DNA of 64,000 bases, taken from contig KQ965793.1 of assembly GCA_001574975.1 (NCBI GenBank), positions 69,330 to 133,329 on the forward strand. The letters run 5' to 3'. The translations under genes and the position numbers were made by a program. This DNA comes from Gonapodya prolifera JEL478 (lineage: Eukaryota > Monoblepharomycota > Monoblepharidomycetes > Monoblepharidales > Gonapodyaceae). Of the stretch, positions 45,001-56,800 are shown piece by piece (position 1 is the stretch's first letter; each line of letters begins with the position of its first letter). Below the pieces are notes generated by a model that made no database searches, had not been told where the DNA came from, and saw only the letters and a program-made list of their open reading frames with translations.

Positions 45001-46343
45001 ATGCCGGGCGGGAAAAGGGCACTGATGCAGATGGGCAGCCGCTCTGTCGCGGAGCGGTGTACCGCTATTCCTGAGATCATGGAGCGGATTCTCCACTTCC
45101 TGGACCTGGATCCTTGGTCCGAGGAACGATACGAGCTTGTCTGGTGAGTGATTCCAGATGTTGCGCAACGTTATGTTGCTGAATCAACATCATACGTTCT
45201 TGTGCTTGCTCTCGCTGTCGCTCGCAGCAAGGCTTGGACGGCTCCAGTCATAAGGGCGCGCTGGAAGAGTATCCACGTCGTCAGCGACCATGATCACGAA
45301 CTTACGGATATTAGCACAATCGTACAGCGGTACAAGTCGCTCAGCACTAGAACCAAATCTTTTATCGGCTCCGACAAGGTCGTCATCGGCCCACTATTAT
45401 ACTGTCGTGACCATCCATCCGTCAGGAGATTCTCCCCTTCGCCTGCGGGTCTGCCCCGGTCTTGGTTTACTCTTCCAAGTTCATCGAAGACGACGCGTTA
45501 TGGCTTCACGTCGCATCTGTATGCCGACCTGAACTGCTTCGCACCCTGCACGTCAAGTTGCAGGGCGGTGTGTTCGAAAACGTTGGCGCGCTCGATAGAG
45601 TCCTAGCTCGGTCATTCAACCTGACTGATTTATACGTGAAGGATGTGAATGCGCGTATCATCCCGAGCTTGACGAGTCTCCGGCACCTGGAAACCTTGCG
45701 CCGCTTGTACCTGGAGACCAAGAGTTGGTGTGAAACATCCGGCTTTCCTCCTCATGTGTACAACACTGTTACGCAACTGCGAAATCTTCGCCACCTCGTC
45801 ATTTTGGATCAGGAAACCGGGCAGGAGATCGCCGAAGCCAAGCTCCGCTTACTACATTCACTTCCACCCACCGTTACCGCACTCCGGATCTGCTTCCCAT
45901 GCGAAGTCACATACAGCACCTCTCTCCGCGCATTCCTTGAAGCCATTGGTCAGTGCCTCACCGACCTGACACTCCCAGCGAGCAATTGTTCCAGTATCTC
46001 CGCTCTGGCCGAGATCCCTCAGATCTGCCGCAAATTAGTTTGCCTGGACAGCACAGAAACCAAAATTGAAACTTTACCCGCCACGCTATCACTCATGTTT
46101 GCCCTTCCCCACCTCCGGAATATCAACGTTATCCAAATCCTGGAAGAATCTGACCCTGCCCTGTTTCTCATTCTCCGTAACTTTGTCATCCAGCGAGGGC
46201 CGTTCTACTTCCGGCACAGCTCGCATGTCCCCAACCCCGCCGGTCTCATCACCGTGACATGTTCCCGTTGTGACGTGACACCGAGGTCGACGAGAATCGC
46301 ACGACGTGCAGGGTTTGTGGACGAGCTTAAGACGATCAGTTGA
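45001..46343 (+). pseudogene. F-box/zinc-ribbon protein, paralog 1, two apparent frameshifts
   Basis: ATG 45001: 'RCTAIPEIMERILHFLDLDP' and, across an intron with acceptor near 45227, 'LVCKAWTAPVIRARWK', an F-box. The frame then reads to 'CRDHPSVRRF', but the next conserved block 'FACGSAPVLVYSSKFIEDD' is in another frame: relative to paralog 2, one nucleotide is missing near 45432. The second frame continues with Leu-rich repeats ('LRHLETLRRLYLETKS', 'LRNLRHLVILDQETG') to 'LITVTCSRCD'. Here another one-base shift (near 46272) separates CSRC from 'DTEVDENRTTCRVCGRA', which would complete a CxxC...CxxC zinc ribbon seen intact in paralog 2. Either an unusual splicing pattern or gene decay; decay fits better. 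Confidence 0.6.
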
Positions 46344-46586
46344 CGAGGGAGGAGCACGATATGATTTGGATGTGTGGAGCTGATCTCGACGTGGAGTAGA
46401 TAGGAGTAGATTACCTGGAGAATTCAGGAATATGGCCACCACTTGTGGTGTAATTGTGAATTCTTCAAGAAGTAATGATACCATTCCACGTCAAATTCAA
46501 ACAATCTCTTCTTTTCTTTTCTCCCATAATGAAGCACTCAATTTCATAATTCATGAACAGCTTCACTCTGCCGACACTCTCTAAAT

Positions 46587-48023
46587 GTGCTCCCAGCTGT
46601 CCGGTCCTCCATACCAATGCTCCACCGATTCTGCGCCGGTCTCGAATTCGGGATGCGTTTCAATGAGATACAACCTCGTTGCGAGAGCGACACCGGCGAG
46701 AAAGCGCGCCGATGGGCTGTCGCTCTGTGGCTGAGCGATGCACCGCTTCCCGAGATCACAGAGCGGATTCTCGACTTCTTGGACATGAAACCCGAGTCCC
46801 CGGAACTCTACGAGCTTGTCTGGTGCGTGAATCCAGATCATCACCCCAATTTCTCGATAATTTACATAATCTACACTCGGCATTCCACATTCTATTACGC
46901 AGCAAGGCTTGGGTAGCCCCAGCGACCCGTGTCCGCTGGAAGCTTGTCCAAGTCGGCGACCCCGTTCACGCCGACATTGATGTTCCCGCAGTCGTGCAAT
47001 GGTTTGAGCCTACCAGAACAAAATCGTTCATCAGGCGCGTCAAAGTCATCATATGGGCAATGTATTGCCCCAACCACGTGTCCGTGATACGATTCCTCCG
47101 ATTTGCGTGCCAATCCACCAGCGTCCTCATTTTCCCTTCTAAGTTCATGGACGACGATGAGATGTGGCTAAACGTCGAGCCTATATGCCGTCCCGAATAA
47201 CTTCGCACTCTCTATGTCAAGTTAGGCAATGAGGAAGAAGTTCGCGCGGTGGACAGAGTGCTTGCACGAGCATGCCACCTTTTGGATCTTTACATGATGG
47301 GCACATACACAGAGAGTATTGTGGAGCTTACGAATCTCACCTGCGTGCAAAACCTGCGCAAATTATACTTGGAGGCCAGGAGTCCGTACAGCAGTGCTTA
47401 CACTTTACGTAGTGTAACTTTCCCACCTTCTGTATACGAGACCGTCACTCTTCTGCGAAAACTCGAACATCTCGTCATCATGGAACAAGAATCTAGCGTC
47501 GAAATCGCCGCGACCAAGTTGCGCTGCCTCCAATCTCTTCCGCCAACACTCAAAGCTATCCAGATTGGTGTCACGTACACGACCACCATCCGACCTCTCC
47601 TCGAATCCATCGGACAAAATCTCACACGACTCACAATTCCTACTGTTCCAGTATCTCTGCGGTTGCGGACATCCCCCAGCTATGCCCCAACTTGGTGTGA
47701 CTGGACATCTCCAATGCCAATATCTCCACCTTCCCGCCATACTATCCCTCATGGTTGCCCTCCTCCACCTCCGCAGAATTGACGTGCTCTACATGGTCGC
47801 AAGCAACGACCCTGCCCTGCTTCTGATTCTTCATAGCCTTCTGATCCAGCGCTGGCCATTTTGCTACCGTAACATATTTCACCATGAAAGCGAACGCACC
47901 TTCAGCGTCTTATGTCCTCGGTGTGGCCTACATACAGAAGTCGAGCGCAGGACCACGTGTAGGTACTGTGGACGAGCGTACGTCAGGGGACCGTTGTATG
48001 GGGACGAAGAAATTTGGGTGTGA
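46587..48023 (+). pseudogene. F-box/zinc-ribbon protein, paralog 2, nonsense codon and frameshifts
   Basis: Tandem paralog of the previous gene. F-box 'PEITERILDFLDMKPESPEL', intron, 'KAWVAPATRVRWKLVQV' and 'IRFLRFACQSTSVLIFPSKF' are in good order. Where paralog 1 has 'CRPELLRTLHVKL', this copy has CRPE-TAA-LRTLYVKL (stop at about 47198). After 'IGQNLTRLTIP' (about 47640) the homologous blocks move to another frame ('CSSISAVADIPQLCPNLV') and again to a third ('ILSLMVALLHLRRIDVLYMV'). That third frame then stays open through the complete zinc ribbon 'LCPRCGLHTEVERRTTCRYC', stop 48023. At least three lesions, so it is very probably non-functional. Useful for reading the ancestral frame of paralog 1. 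Confidence 0.7.
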
Positions 48024-48228
48024 GGGTGAGACCTCGCCACGTCGAAATCGCTGGATAGTTCTCAATGCGCATTCGATCCAGATGCATGACTCATGAACCG
48101 CAACATCGAAAAGCGTGAAAAAAAATTTGGGTTCTGTTTCCTCGAAAAGGATACCCAAAAAAAACACATATTTTCGTTGTCAACCAAAATCGTCTTGACG
48201 TAACGACTGCCACAATACAATTAATCTG
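48024..48228. other. Convergent intergenic region
   Basis: A-rich runs (AAAAAAAATTTGGG near 48118 and AAAAAAAA near 48155) lie between the two opposing stops and probably contain 3' end signals for both sides. Confidence 0.4.
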
Positions 48229-49460
48229 TCACTCTGCACTTTCGAACTCGCCCTCCTCCACAACTTCCATCACATCCCCCACTCTCACCGTCCTCCCTAC
48301 GCACTCTTTCGCATGTGCCATCCCGAGCCCGAAACACGCTTGCCACGGAACGCCCTTATCCACCCCACGCCGGTAACTCATCAAAGTCTTCAGCGCCGTC
48401 CACGTGCGGTCCATCTTTCCCGCCGCGTGGTCCACGCAGGGCATCTGGCACCGGATCATGAGGCGGCAGCCGTGTAGCGTGACCTGCCCTTCTGTTGAGC
48501 CAATTCGGACCACCTTCCACCGGTCCTCGGCGTAAGCTTCGCTGCCTTCGACGACAATGTTGGGTCGCACGTTGCGGGCGTCGAGTGTCGGGAGGTCCGG
48601 GCTTCGCTCGTGGATGCGGAGATTAAAGTCGGCGATGGACGCAGTAGTGCAGACCAGCAAAGGCGTGAGGTCTGGAAACGCGGTCTACCAAACACGTTCA
48701 TCAGTTCCGCAAAGGGACGCACAAAATCGGAGGAAGCTCACCTGACTCCATCCCTTCAAATCATCCGGTAAGTACTTTCGGTCTGAGTATCGTGGCGTTG
48801 CCGTGTCTTTGACACACAAACGAACACCGTGGAGAGGGTAGAGGTACTTGGACAGCCAGGTGGAAGCTTCATCGCCCTCATCAAAGGCCCAAACGGATTC
48901 TGCGGTGCGTGAGTGTATGGCATCTTCGTTGATTTGTCACGTGTACTATTGCGACCCGTACCTTCGAAAACAACAGTGGGGTAGGACGAGTCGTCTTGTT
49001 TCGCACTATATTTCATATTTTACAACATCCAGTACATGAATCAAATGGAGAGACGTGAAGCTCGTTTGAGTCTGACTCACACTCTCGGAAACTGAACTCT
49101 CAGCTCCACTTCCATACCAGGTGCCTTCAGCACGAGCCATCCGCTACGATGCCACCCGAGGCGGGTCCTGTTGCTACTAGCCGACGTCGAATCCACCAAT
49201 CCTGTGTCGTCGTCGAACTCGAGTCTTGTTTCGATAAGGGAGAGGGCTGGGTACTCCCGCTGGGTAATAAACTTGTAGGAGCGATCGCTGGGACATTGTC
49301 AGATGGGTTCAGTACCAACGATCGCGTTGGTGGCTATGGAAACTCACGTTAAGAGCCACATTCTATCAAACTCCAGACTGTAATCGTCCAAGCGGGCTTC
49401 TTGCAGTGATATACCTTTGCATGACTTGACGGGATAAACGAAGAGCTGAGCGACACGCAT
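48229..49460 (-). CDS. MOSC-domain molybdenum enzyme, mARC/YcbX-like
   Basis: ATG 49460 gives 'MRVAQLFVYPVKSCKGISL' and 'QEARLDDYSLEFDRMWLLT', the MOSC N-terminal beta-barrel start. Exon 2 (about 49290-49085) has few conserved motifs. Then 'DLPTLDARNVRPNIVVEGSE', 'AYAEDRWKVVRIG', 'LMIRCQMPCVDHAAGKMDRT' (the RCxxPxVDxxTG-type MOSC motif), 'TLMSYRRGVDKGVPWQACFG' and 'GDVMEVVE'. Stop 48229. mARC/YcbX proteins use molybdenum cofactor to reduce N-hydroxylated compounds, at the mitochondrial outer membrane in animals. The expected Mo-ligand cysteine could be one of those in the RCQMPC region; I cannot assign it. Three or four introns. Confidence 0.85.
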
Positions 49461-49798
49461 CGAGGCCTTGGAAGGAGAAGGCTCGGATTTAGTTGAGGGG
49501 AATGGTGCGGCTAAAGTTGAAGCCCACGAGAAAGTTCGCAAAAATCACGTTTCTTCCTCGCTGCCGCCCAGCCACTTTCGATGCACTGCTAATATATTTT
49601 AAAGAAGCTGCATAGTTCTGCATTCTGCTTTTTCTAAGCAAGATATTAAGAAGGCTTTGGAAAGATGCGATGTGTCCACTTGTCCAATTAGAAGTGAAAA
49701 AATATTTGAAGCAGGCACAGAGAACCGAAATACGTTTAAGAAGTCGATGTTGATGTGATGCAAATGAAAAGATGACCTTGTTCATGGGGTTTCACGGA
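49461..49798. other. Intergenic; no firm gene
   Basis: Plus-strand 49630-49745 reads as a helix-like stretch 'KQDIKKALERCDVSTCPI', but it has no start or splice context. Otherwise it is flanking DNA between the MOSC gene promoter and the 3' end of deacetylase A. Confidence 0.3.
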
Positions 49799-52700
49799 TT
49801 ACTTGCACCTGCCACCCGTGCAGATACCAGATGAGCACTGTCTGTTGTTGAAGCACGTGGATCCAGCGGGCCTACCAGTTGTGGTCGACGTCCGCGTTGT
49901 CGTGCCTCTCGCAACCGTTGTGGTCGTCACGAGCGCGCTGTTGGCATTTGAAGGTATTTGACGATCAGTTCTATGCTCGCGTAACTTCAAAGAAACGCCG
50001 ACTTACATAGGAGCGCTGCTGGAGATGGCAGCGGTAGTGCTAGTAGCGGCTGGAAGCGCCGAAGTCGTGGTCGAGTCGGTTATGGCGGTTGTAATTGCCG
50101 TTGTCGTTGAGGCAATTGTGCTTGACGTGCTTTTGGTGACGATTGATTATCCAAAAACTTATCATAAATTTCTTCTTTCGTCACTATGGAAGAACTTACC
50201 TTGTAGTCGGCGCGGTGGTAGTAGACGTGCTGGTCGTGGTTGTGGTTCCCACAAAAGGTTCGACGGGGCTGTGTGCAAAGGAAATCATGTGAATGACTTT
50301 CAAATAATGGAAAAAAGCAAAGTGAACTTACAAAACGATTGCAGGTGAGAACGATATCACTTGTGTGGTCCCAGGGGAAGAGTTCACCCAAACCGTCTAA
50401 AGATGCAAATGTAGTGTGAATCGGTTACCAGAGCTATCGTTGGCACTACACTGCAGAGCACTCACGGGCAAGTCATTCCCTAACTTCTCCACCGTCTGAC
50501 CAGTCGTTACAGTGGTACCTGCGGGAAGCGTAACCGGGACTCGGCAAGATCCAGAGCTGGTAACTCTAATTGTGGATACGGACCCCTGCCCGGTGGCAGA
50601 CACGACGAGATCGTAGTATGTGGATGCCCCGCATGTGTTCCTGACAGCACGTTCTCGGTAGACCTTTGCGAGATCGTCACCTTTCTATGAATGGAAGAAG
50701 CAGTGCGTTTCGTTTGATCGGCGATTGCGGTTAAAGCGGTAAGGTTCAGGGCACTTACGAGACTAATCACAGGCCAGTTGACAAGATTAGTGTAAGCGGA
50801 GAAGACCATCTCAATCCACTGTTGAAGGACACCGAACTTCCCGGTCTTTCCGGCGACAGTAACCGTGGGCATGTCAGCATTTCGGAGGTTTGCTTGGTGG
50901 AACATCTGAGAACAAATATCGATGAGTCCAGACATGCGTACTCCGGCCGGGAGGAAGAGAAACACATACGGTGGGGTCGTGGCGAATTCCGAGCAACAGT
51001 AAGAGAACACGGTCTTGCTCGCGTTGAAGAATTTGCGACCAAGTGGACATTCCGAGAGTCTAAACATCCGAAACACGAGTATTGAAATGACGTTCTTGCC
51101 TACCCAAAAAAACCACGTCGCAGGCAGAAACTCACCTGATTGTACAGAATGTTGTACTTATTTCAGACAAAGAGGTATCAGGTTCTCACTTCAATTCGCA
51201 AACGCGCCAAACCAAGCACCCACAATATACTCGATCTCATTCGGCTGCGTACAGAAGAAATAGACATGGCAGGGCCACCTGGGAATGACCGTGTACCCGT
51301 TATAGTTGGAGGTCGCCGTCGTGGTGACCCAGAAATCGTACGGCTTGGTCGAGTCCGAGATCGCGGGGCGGGAGTTGTCGCCGACAATGGTGGTGATTCC
51401 GTTTGCGGTGAGAGTGGCGAGGGCGAATTCTAGTATTGGGGCGGGAGGTAGCGTTAGGATCATGAAAGTTGACGGAACGGGGCCGTGAAAGTCACTAACC
51501 GTTGTGCAGACCGCTGATCTGGGGTGTAACCATGGACGTGGACGACCACCACTGGGTTCCGACCAGATTGAGGAAACCTGCTCCAGCCATCTTCAAGTTG
51601 ATCTTGAGCTCGTTGTTGATGTCGCTTGACGAGGTGTTGTCCAAGTTTTCATGCTAAACGCAGAGCAAAGTATGAACACCAGTTCAATGGCGGCGAAATC
51701 GACGTTTCACATCTTACCGTAAATGTGTGCGAGGTGTAGAAGAAGTTCCCTGCCGAGATTCCACCAGAGATCAAGTAGCTGTACAGGGGGTCAGCCGTAG
51801 CGAGGGCGGACGAGGACCAGGCTGTGCTGAATGTCGATGGCCAGCCTAATGTAGAAGGGGTTGAAGAGGTGTCGAAAGGACGATGGAATCAACGAGATTG
51901 TTCAGTCACATCAGCATCATGAGATTATACTCACGGACGTCAGCCGCTGCGCCGGCGGGTTTGATAAACTCGACGGGAACGTGGCTTTCGGTGTCGATGT
52001 CTTGTGGGGGAGGTAAGCGGGGTGGGACAAACAAGAGGGCACCACTTAGGTTCACTCACCGATCCAGTTCGCGTCCGGACCGTTCCGTTCAAGAATCCCG
52101 TTTCCATTCTACAACCCAAACATCAAAAACCCCGCTCCAAAAAACACTATTGCAAGGCTTGCCACTCACGAAAGCATGCTCCAACTTGAACGCACTCCCG
52201 GCAGGAAGGCGGCTGTTAAGGTCGTTCTGCCACGAGATGATGCCGTTGAAGTCCGCTACGGAGACGCGGTAGTCGTATGTTGCGGTGCTGGGACGGGGTT
52301 ATGCGCGAGTGGATTAGTTGGGAAAAACAATTCGGAAGGTGAAAGGACAAGAATGCTCACGTGGCAGTGGGAGTGATCTCGGTTGTCACTTTGAAAGTTG
52401 GATGATGCATTTCAATTGTGAGCTTGTTCCCGATGCACGTTCGTACTCACGGAAGAGGTCATCCACTTGTGCAAGGAACAGAGTTCGGCGCCATCCCGAC
52501 AGAAGCCCTCGAGTGCCCCAGGCCAACCATACGTGGTCGATTAAGAGCGAGCAAGGTCTTTTGTGTGGGAGTCGCATGTCAAGTCGCTGACCGAAAGCTG
52601 CACAAGCGTCTTGACAAAACTCACGACCACCATCCGAAACTGGTGTACCATCTCATAACCTCGCGTCCATCCGTGTAGGTCACATGCACCGCCGCGATAG

Positions 52701-53563
52701 TCTGGGAGGGGTAGTCTGTCCCGCTGGGTGCGAAGTACGCAACCGGGACGACGCTTGCAATGTTGGAGGGTTGCGGGCTGTACACGGCCGCAGGGTAGTG
52801 GTAAAGACCCGAGTTAGAAATCGAAGCCGTGGACTTGACCCCGGCAAGCGCGGCGTAGCTTGCGTTGAACGAGATGGGTTGGACATCACCCGTGCCGAAG
52901 ACGACGGTGTTGGAGACGATGGTGCCGTCGCTGGGTAGGGGGGTGTCGTTGAGCGTCACGCGGCGGACGCCGTAAGTTCGTTCGTAGGCCTCGAGCTGGT
53001 TGCGGAAGTGGTTTATTGGTTTGACCGGAGCGAGAACGCCTGACGTTCCAACAACTTACGTAAGCCCATTGACTGGTAGTAAGCAGGGACTGCCACAAGC
53101 CGTTCACGGAAGCCTGAGAACACAGTGTGTGAGCAATGAGACATACGAGTCGGGCACACGCGGGGTACAAACCTGGAGTTGTCCGCTTGTGAGCACAATC
53201 AAGCTATATTTGGGTTTGCCGTTGCTATCCAGGAGCGGGAGGTCTCCAGCAAAGCCGGTGGATGGGATGACCAGAAGGTCGTACTGTAGCTCGTAGGCAG
53301 AAAACGTCGACAGAGGGGCTTCGATTGGCGTCGATGGGCGTTGTGTTTGGTGCGGCACATGGAACGGTCCTTGAGGGTTTCGAAGACCAAAAGACGAGTG
53401 AGAAGAACTCACCATCCTCGCCTCCACCTGCCGTTGTGAGTAGGAGGATACGGTTCGTGACTGTGAATGTCGTTTGCGCCCGAGCAGCAGCGATGAACGC
53501 AGCGGAGAAAAAGAAAGCCGCAGCGAGGACCCGCGGCCGCCAGAAGGAAGCGATGCCGGACAT
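49799..53563 (-). CDS. Secreted Agd3/CE18-like polysaccharide deacetylase, copy A, with Thr-rich stalk and 4-Cys tip
   Basis: ATG 53563, signal peptide ('VLAAAFFFSAAFIAAARAQ'). Conserved blocks over many exons: 'NRILLLTTAGGGEDG', 'SYELQYDLLVIPSTGFAGDL', 'ASVNGLWQSLLTTSQWAY', 'VRRVTLNDTPLPSDGTIVSN', 'DGREVMRWYTSFGWWS', 'LAWGTRGLLSGWRRTLFLAQ' then 'VDDLF' (candidate metal/catalytic Asp pair), 'ESHVPVEFIKPAGAAADV', 'FYTSHTFTHENLDNTSSSDI' (HxxxH metal motif of NodB-like deacetylases), 'TIVGDNSRPAISDSTKPYDF', 'YTVIPRWPCHVYFFCTQPNE' and 'MFHQANLRNADMPTVTVAGK'. This order matches Aspergillus Agd3, which deacetylates galactosaminogalactan. The tail is Thr/Ser-rich and ends in C-x5-C-x4-C-x4-C ('CFNNRQCSSGICTGGRCK'), stop 49799. 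The family call rests on recalled motifs. Confidence 0.7.
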
Positions 53564-53630
53564 GTCGCCGACTGGGTAAGGAGAGAGAGGACGGGTAAAG
53601 CGAGGGGGGATTGCGAGAGAGTGTCGGGTC

Positions 53631-53640
53631 GCTTTTTATG
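53631..53640 (-). promoter_or_regulatory. TATA-like box of deacetylase A
   Basis: CATAAAAAGC on the minus strand, 68-77 bp before the ATG. A comparable A/T element (TATTTATTT, 57836-57844) precedes copy B by about 60 bp, so both tandem genes probably keep related TATA-type promoters. Confidence 0.45.
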
Positions 53641-53844
53641 GATCCGAATTGCGACACATCCTCCCTGACTCCTGGTTTGAACCCTTCGTCAAGCCTCGTC
53701 AACCCTTCTTTTGGAAATGTTTTGAGACGGCCGCCAAGATGAGGGAAATAATCATATGATGCTTGGCGACGCTTGCCATTTCCTATTCATCAATCATTTT
53801 TCACCTCTATTCTTCTCTCCAACCACATATAGCCCTATTCTAAA

Positions 53845-56800
53845 TTACAGGCAAAACAAGAGGAAACAGATTCCCGACTGGCACTGGCTGTTACTCGTGC
53901 ACGAAGATCCAAACGGCTTTTTTGTAGTCGTGGTCGTTCGCGTCGTTGTTGTGGTAGTGCGCGTGGTTGTTCGAGTCGTTGTCCTAACCACCGACGTGCT
54001 ACTCATGTTTGGGGAGGTTAGAATGAGCTATACTGTATCATATGCAGAACATCGCAGCGGAGTAAGTACTTACGTCGTGGTTGCAGCTCGAGTGGTCGTC
54101 GTAGCTTGAGTGGTGGTAGCTGCGCGTGTTGTGCTCAATGTGGGTCTAAAACATCACAATCGAAGGTCGGCTCCGTTTCTTCATTGAATCACGCAAACAC
54201 CAATGGTTTGCCATAAACTTACGTGGTGGTCGCAGGTATCGTTGTCGTTGCTGCGGAAGTAGCAGCGGTGGTCGACCTGCATTCAACATTGTTGATCAAC
54301 GCCTCGAAAACGTCACGCCTCAGAAGTATTTAAAACTTACGTAGTGGTACTTGCTGCAGACGTAGTGCTGCTGGTCGCATTGACAGGTGCAACCGAGCTG
54401 GAAATGTGGCGACGGAATGAGCATAAGTCACGATCCGAGTCACCACCCTCCGAAAAGGACTAAATCTCACAAGACAATGGGAGGAGTGAACGTTATCACT
54501 TGTGTCTGCCCCGGCGAAACCGTGACCCAAACAGTCTGCATCACAACAAACGAACACACGATCAAGTTACCGGGGGAAAAAGAAATTGCCCGGTACGGCC
54601 GCTGGGTGAATAACTCACCGGAAGATCACCACCCAGTTGCTCGACCGTCTGGCCCGACGTCACCACGGTCCCACCTGGCAAGGTGATCGGCACTTTGCAG
54701 GATCCAGTGCTGGTGACGCGAAGCGTCGAAACTGAAGCCACACCGGCGACAGAAACATTGATGTCGTATGACGTGGACGCGCCACAAGTGTTCCGGGCGG
54801 CGCGCTCGCGGTATACTTGGGCGAGGTCGTCTCCTTTCTGTCAACGCCGTTCGATGTTTGCAAATGGAACAGGAACACATTAGGCACGACACGATCTCGG
54901 AAACAAATCACGCAACGCACCAAAGAAACCACAGGCCACTGTACGAGCGCCGTATACGCCGCAAACACCTCTTCCACCCACTGCTGCAGCAGACCAAACT
55001 TGCCCGTGACGCCTCCGACGGTCACCGTGGGCATGTCGGCGTTGCGGAGATTGGCTTGGTGGAACATCTGCACGAAAGGGGGCATGCGCGAGGATGTAAA
55101 AAACGTGTTTCGAGAGTGGTGAGAAGGGGGAAACTCACGGTGGGGTCGTGGCGGATTCCGAGGAGGAGGAGAAGCATGCGGTCTTGCTCGCGTTGGAGGA
55201 TTTGAGACCACGAGGAAAGACCCAGGGTCTTTCGGCGGCAATATGTTAACACCACGAGATGGTGGATCAGACGTGCGGCACAGAACCACTCACCGCATTG
55301 TACATGTTGTTATACTGTCATCCCAGCAACCACAACGAAAACAGAATTAGGCTGCGCAGTTCAGTTCCTCCCCTTTCCCCGCACCGCATTTAACTCACGA
55401 TATACTCGATCTCATTCGGCTGGGTACAGAAGAAATAGACATGGCATGGCCATCGGGGAATGACCGTGTACCCATCGAAATTGGACGTTGCTTGCGTCGA
55501 CACCCAAAAGTCGTAGGGTTTGGTCGAGTCGGAGATGGCGGGACGCGAATTGTCGCCGACGATAGTGGTGATTCCGTTTGCGAGAAGGGTGGAGAGGGCG
55601 AATTCTAGGCACAGGGGCGGAGCATGGATGACAACAGCGCCGGCGTGGGTGACCGAAATTGCACACCCACCATTGTGTAAACCACTGATCTGGGGCGTCA
55701 CCATGGACGTGGACGACCACCACGGCGTCCCGACGAGGTTGAGGAACCCGGTGCCGGCCATCTTGTTGTTGGTCTTGAGTTCCTTGTCGATATCGGAGGC
55801 GGATGTATTGTCGAAGTTTTCGTGCTGGCGGGCGGCGGCACAAAAGGAGGTGGCGGATTGTAGGTTAGTGTCGAGCTGGCGAGAGGAAAGGGGAAAGGGG
55901 AGGAAAAAGGAGGAGTCTGCGTACCGTGAACGTGTGCGAAGTGAAGAAGAAGTTTCCAGCAGCGATTCCACCGCTGATGAAGTAGTTGTACAGTGGGTCG
56001 GCTGCGGCGAGTGCGGATGAGGACCAGGCGGTACTGAATGTCGCGGGCCAACCTGTGTTCGGAATTTGGAGTGAGAAGGCTCGTCTCGTTATTTGGGTGT
56101 AGTACTCACGAACGTCAGCCGGTGCACCAGCGGGCTTGATGAACTCGACGGGGACATGGCTTTCGGTGTCAATATCTTTTGGGAAGAGATGCAGCGATCT
56201 GGTTCAAGTTCAAACAAGGGGCGGAGATCACTTTGTTAAACTCACCAATCCTGTAAAACGAAGCAATAACAAGGAAGATCATTCCGTATCGATTATTCGA
56301 GATTAAGTGATGTTTTAATGGATTACGTTATGGACGTACCAGTTCGCATCTGGTCCATTGCGTTCCAAAATCCCGTTCCCATTGAATGGAAGCTCGAGTT
56401 TGAACGCGCTTCCCGCCGGGAGACGGGAGTTGAGGCTGGTCTGCCATGCAATGATGCCTTGGATGTCTGCGACAGAGACGCGGTAGTTGTATGTGGCGGT
56501 GCTGGAAATAGCAAGATGGGTGAGAAGCATTGCACGGTAGGCACGAGTTGAATACGAAGGCGGTCTTACGTTTGAGTGGGTGTGATTTCGGTTGTTACTG
56601 AAGGAGAATGTCGCTCTAGTTAGCTGTTGCTTTGGGTGACGGCCTGAGAACCAAAGAACTTACAAAAGACGTCGTCAACCTGCCCCAAGTAAAGAGTCTT
56701 TCGCCAGCCGGAGATGAGCCCGCGGGTACCCCAGGCGAGCCATACGTGGTTCAAAAGGAGCGAGCACGGTCTGTTGAGTCATCAAGTGCAGGGTTATGCA

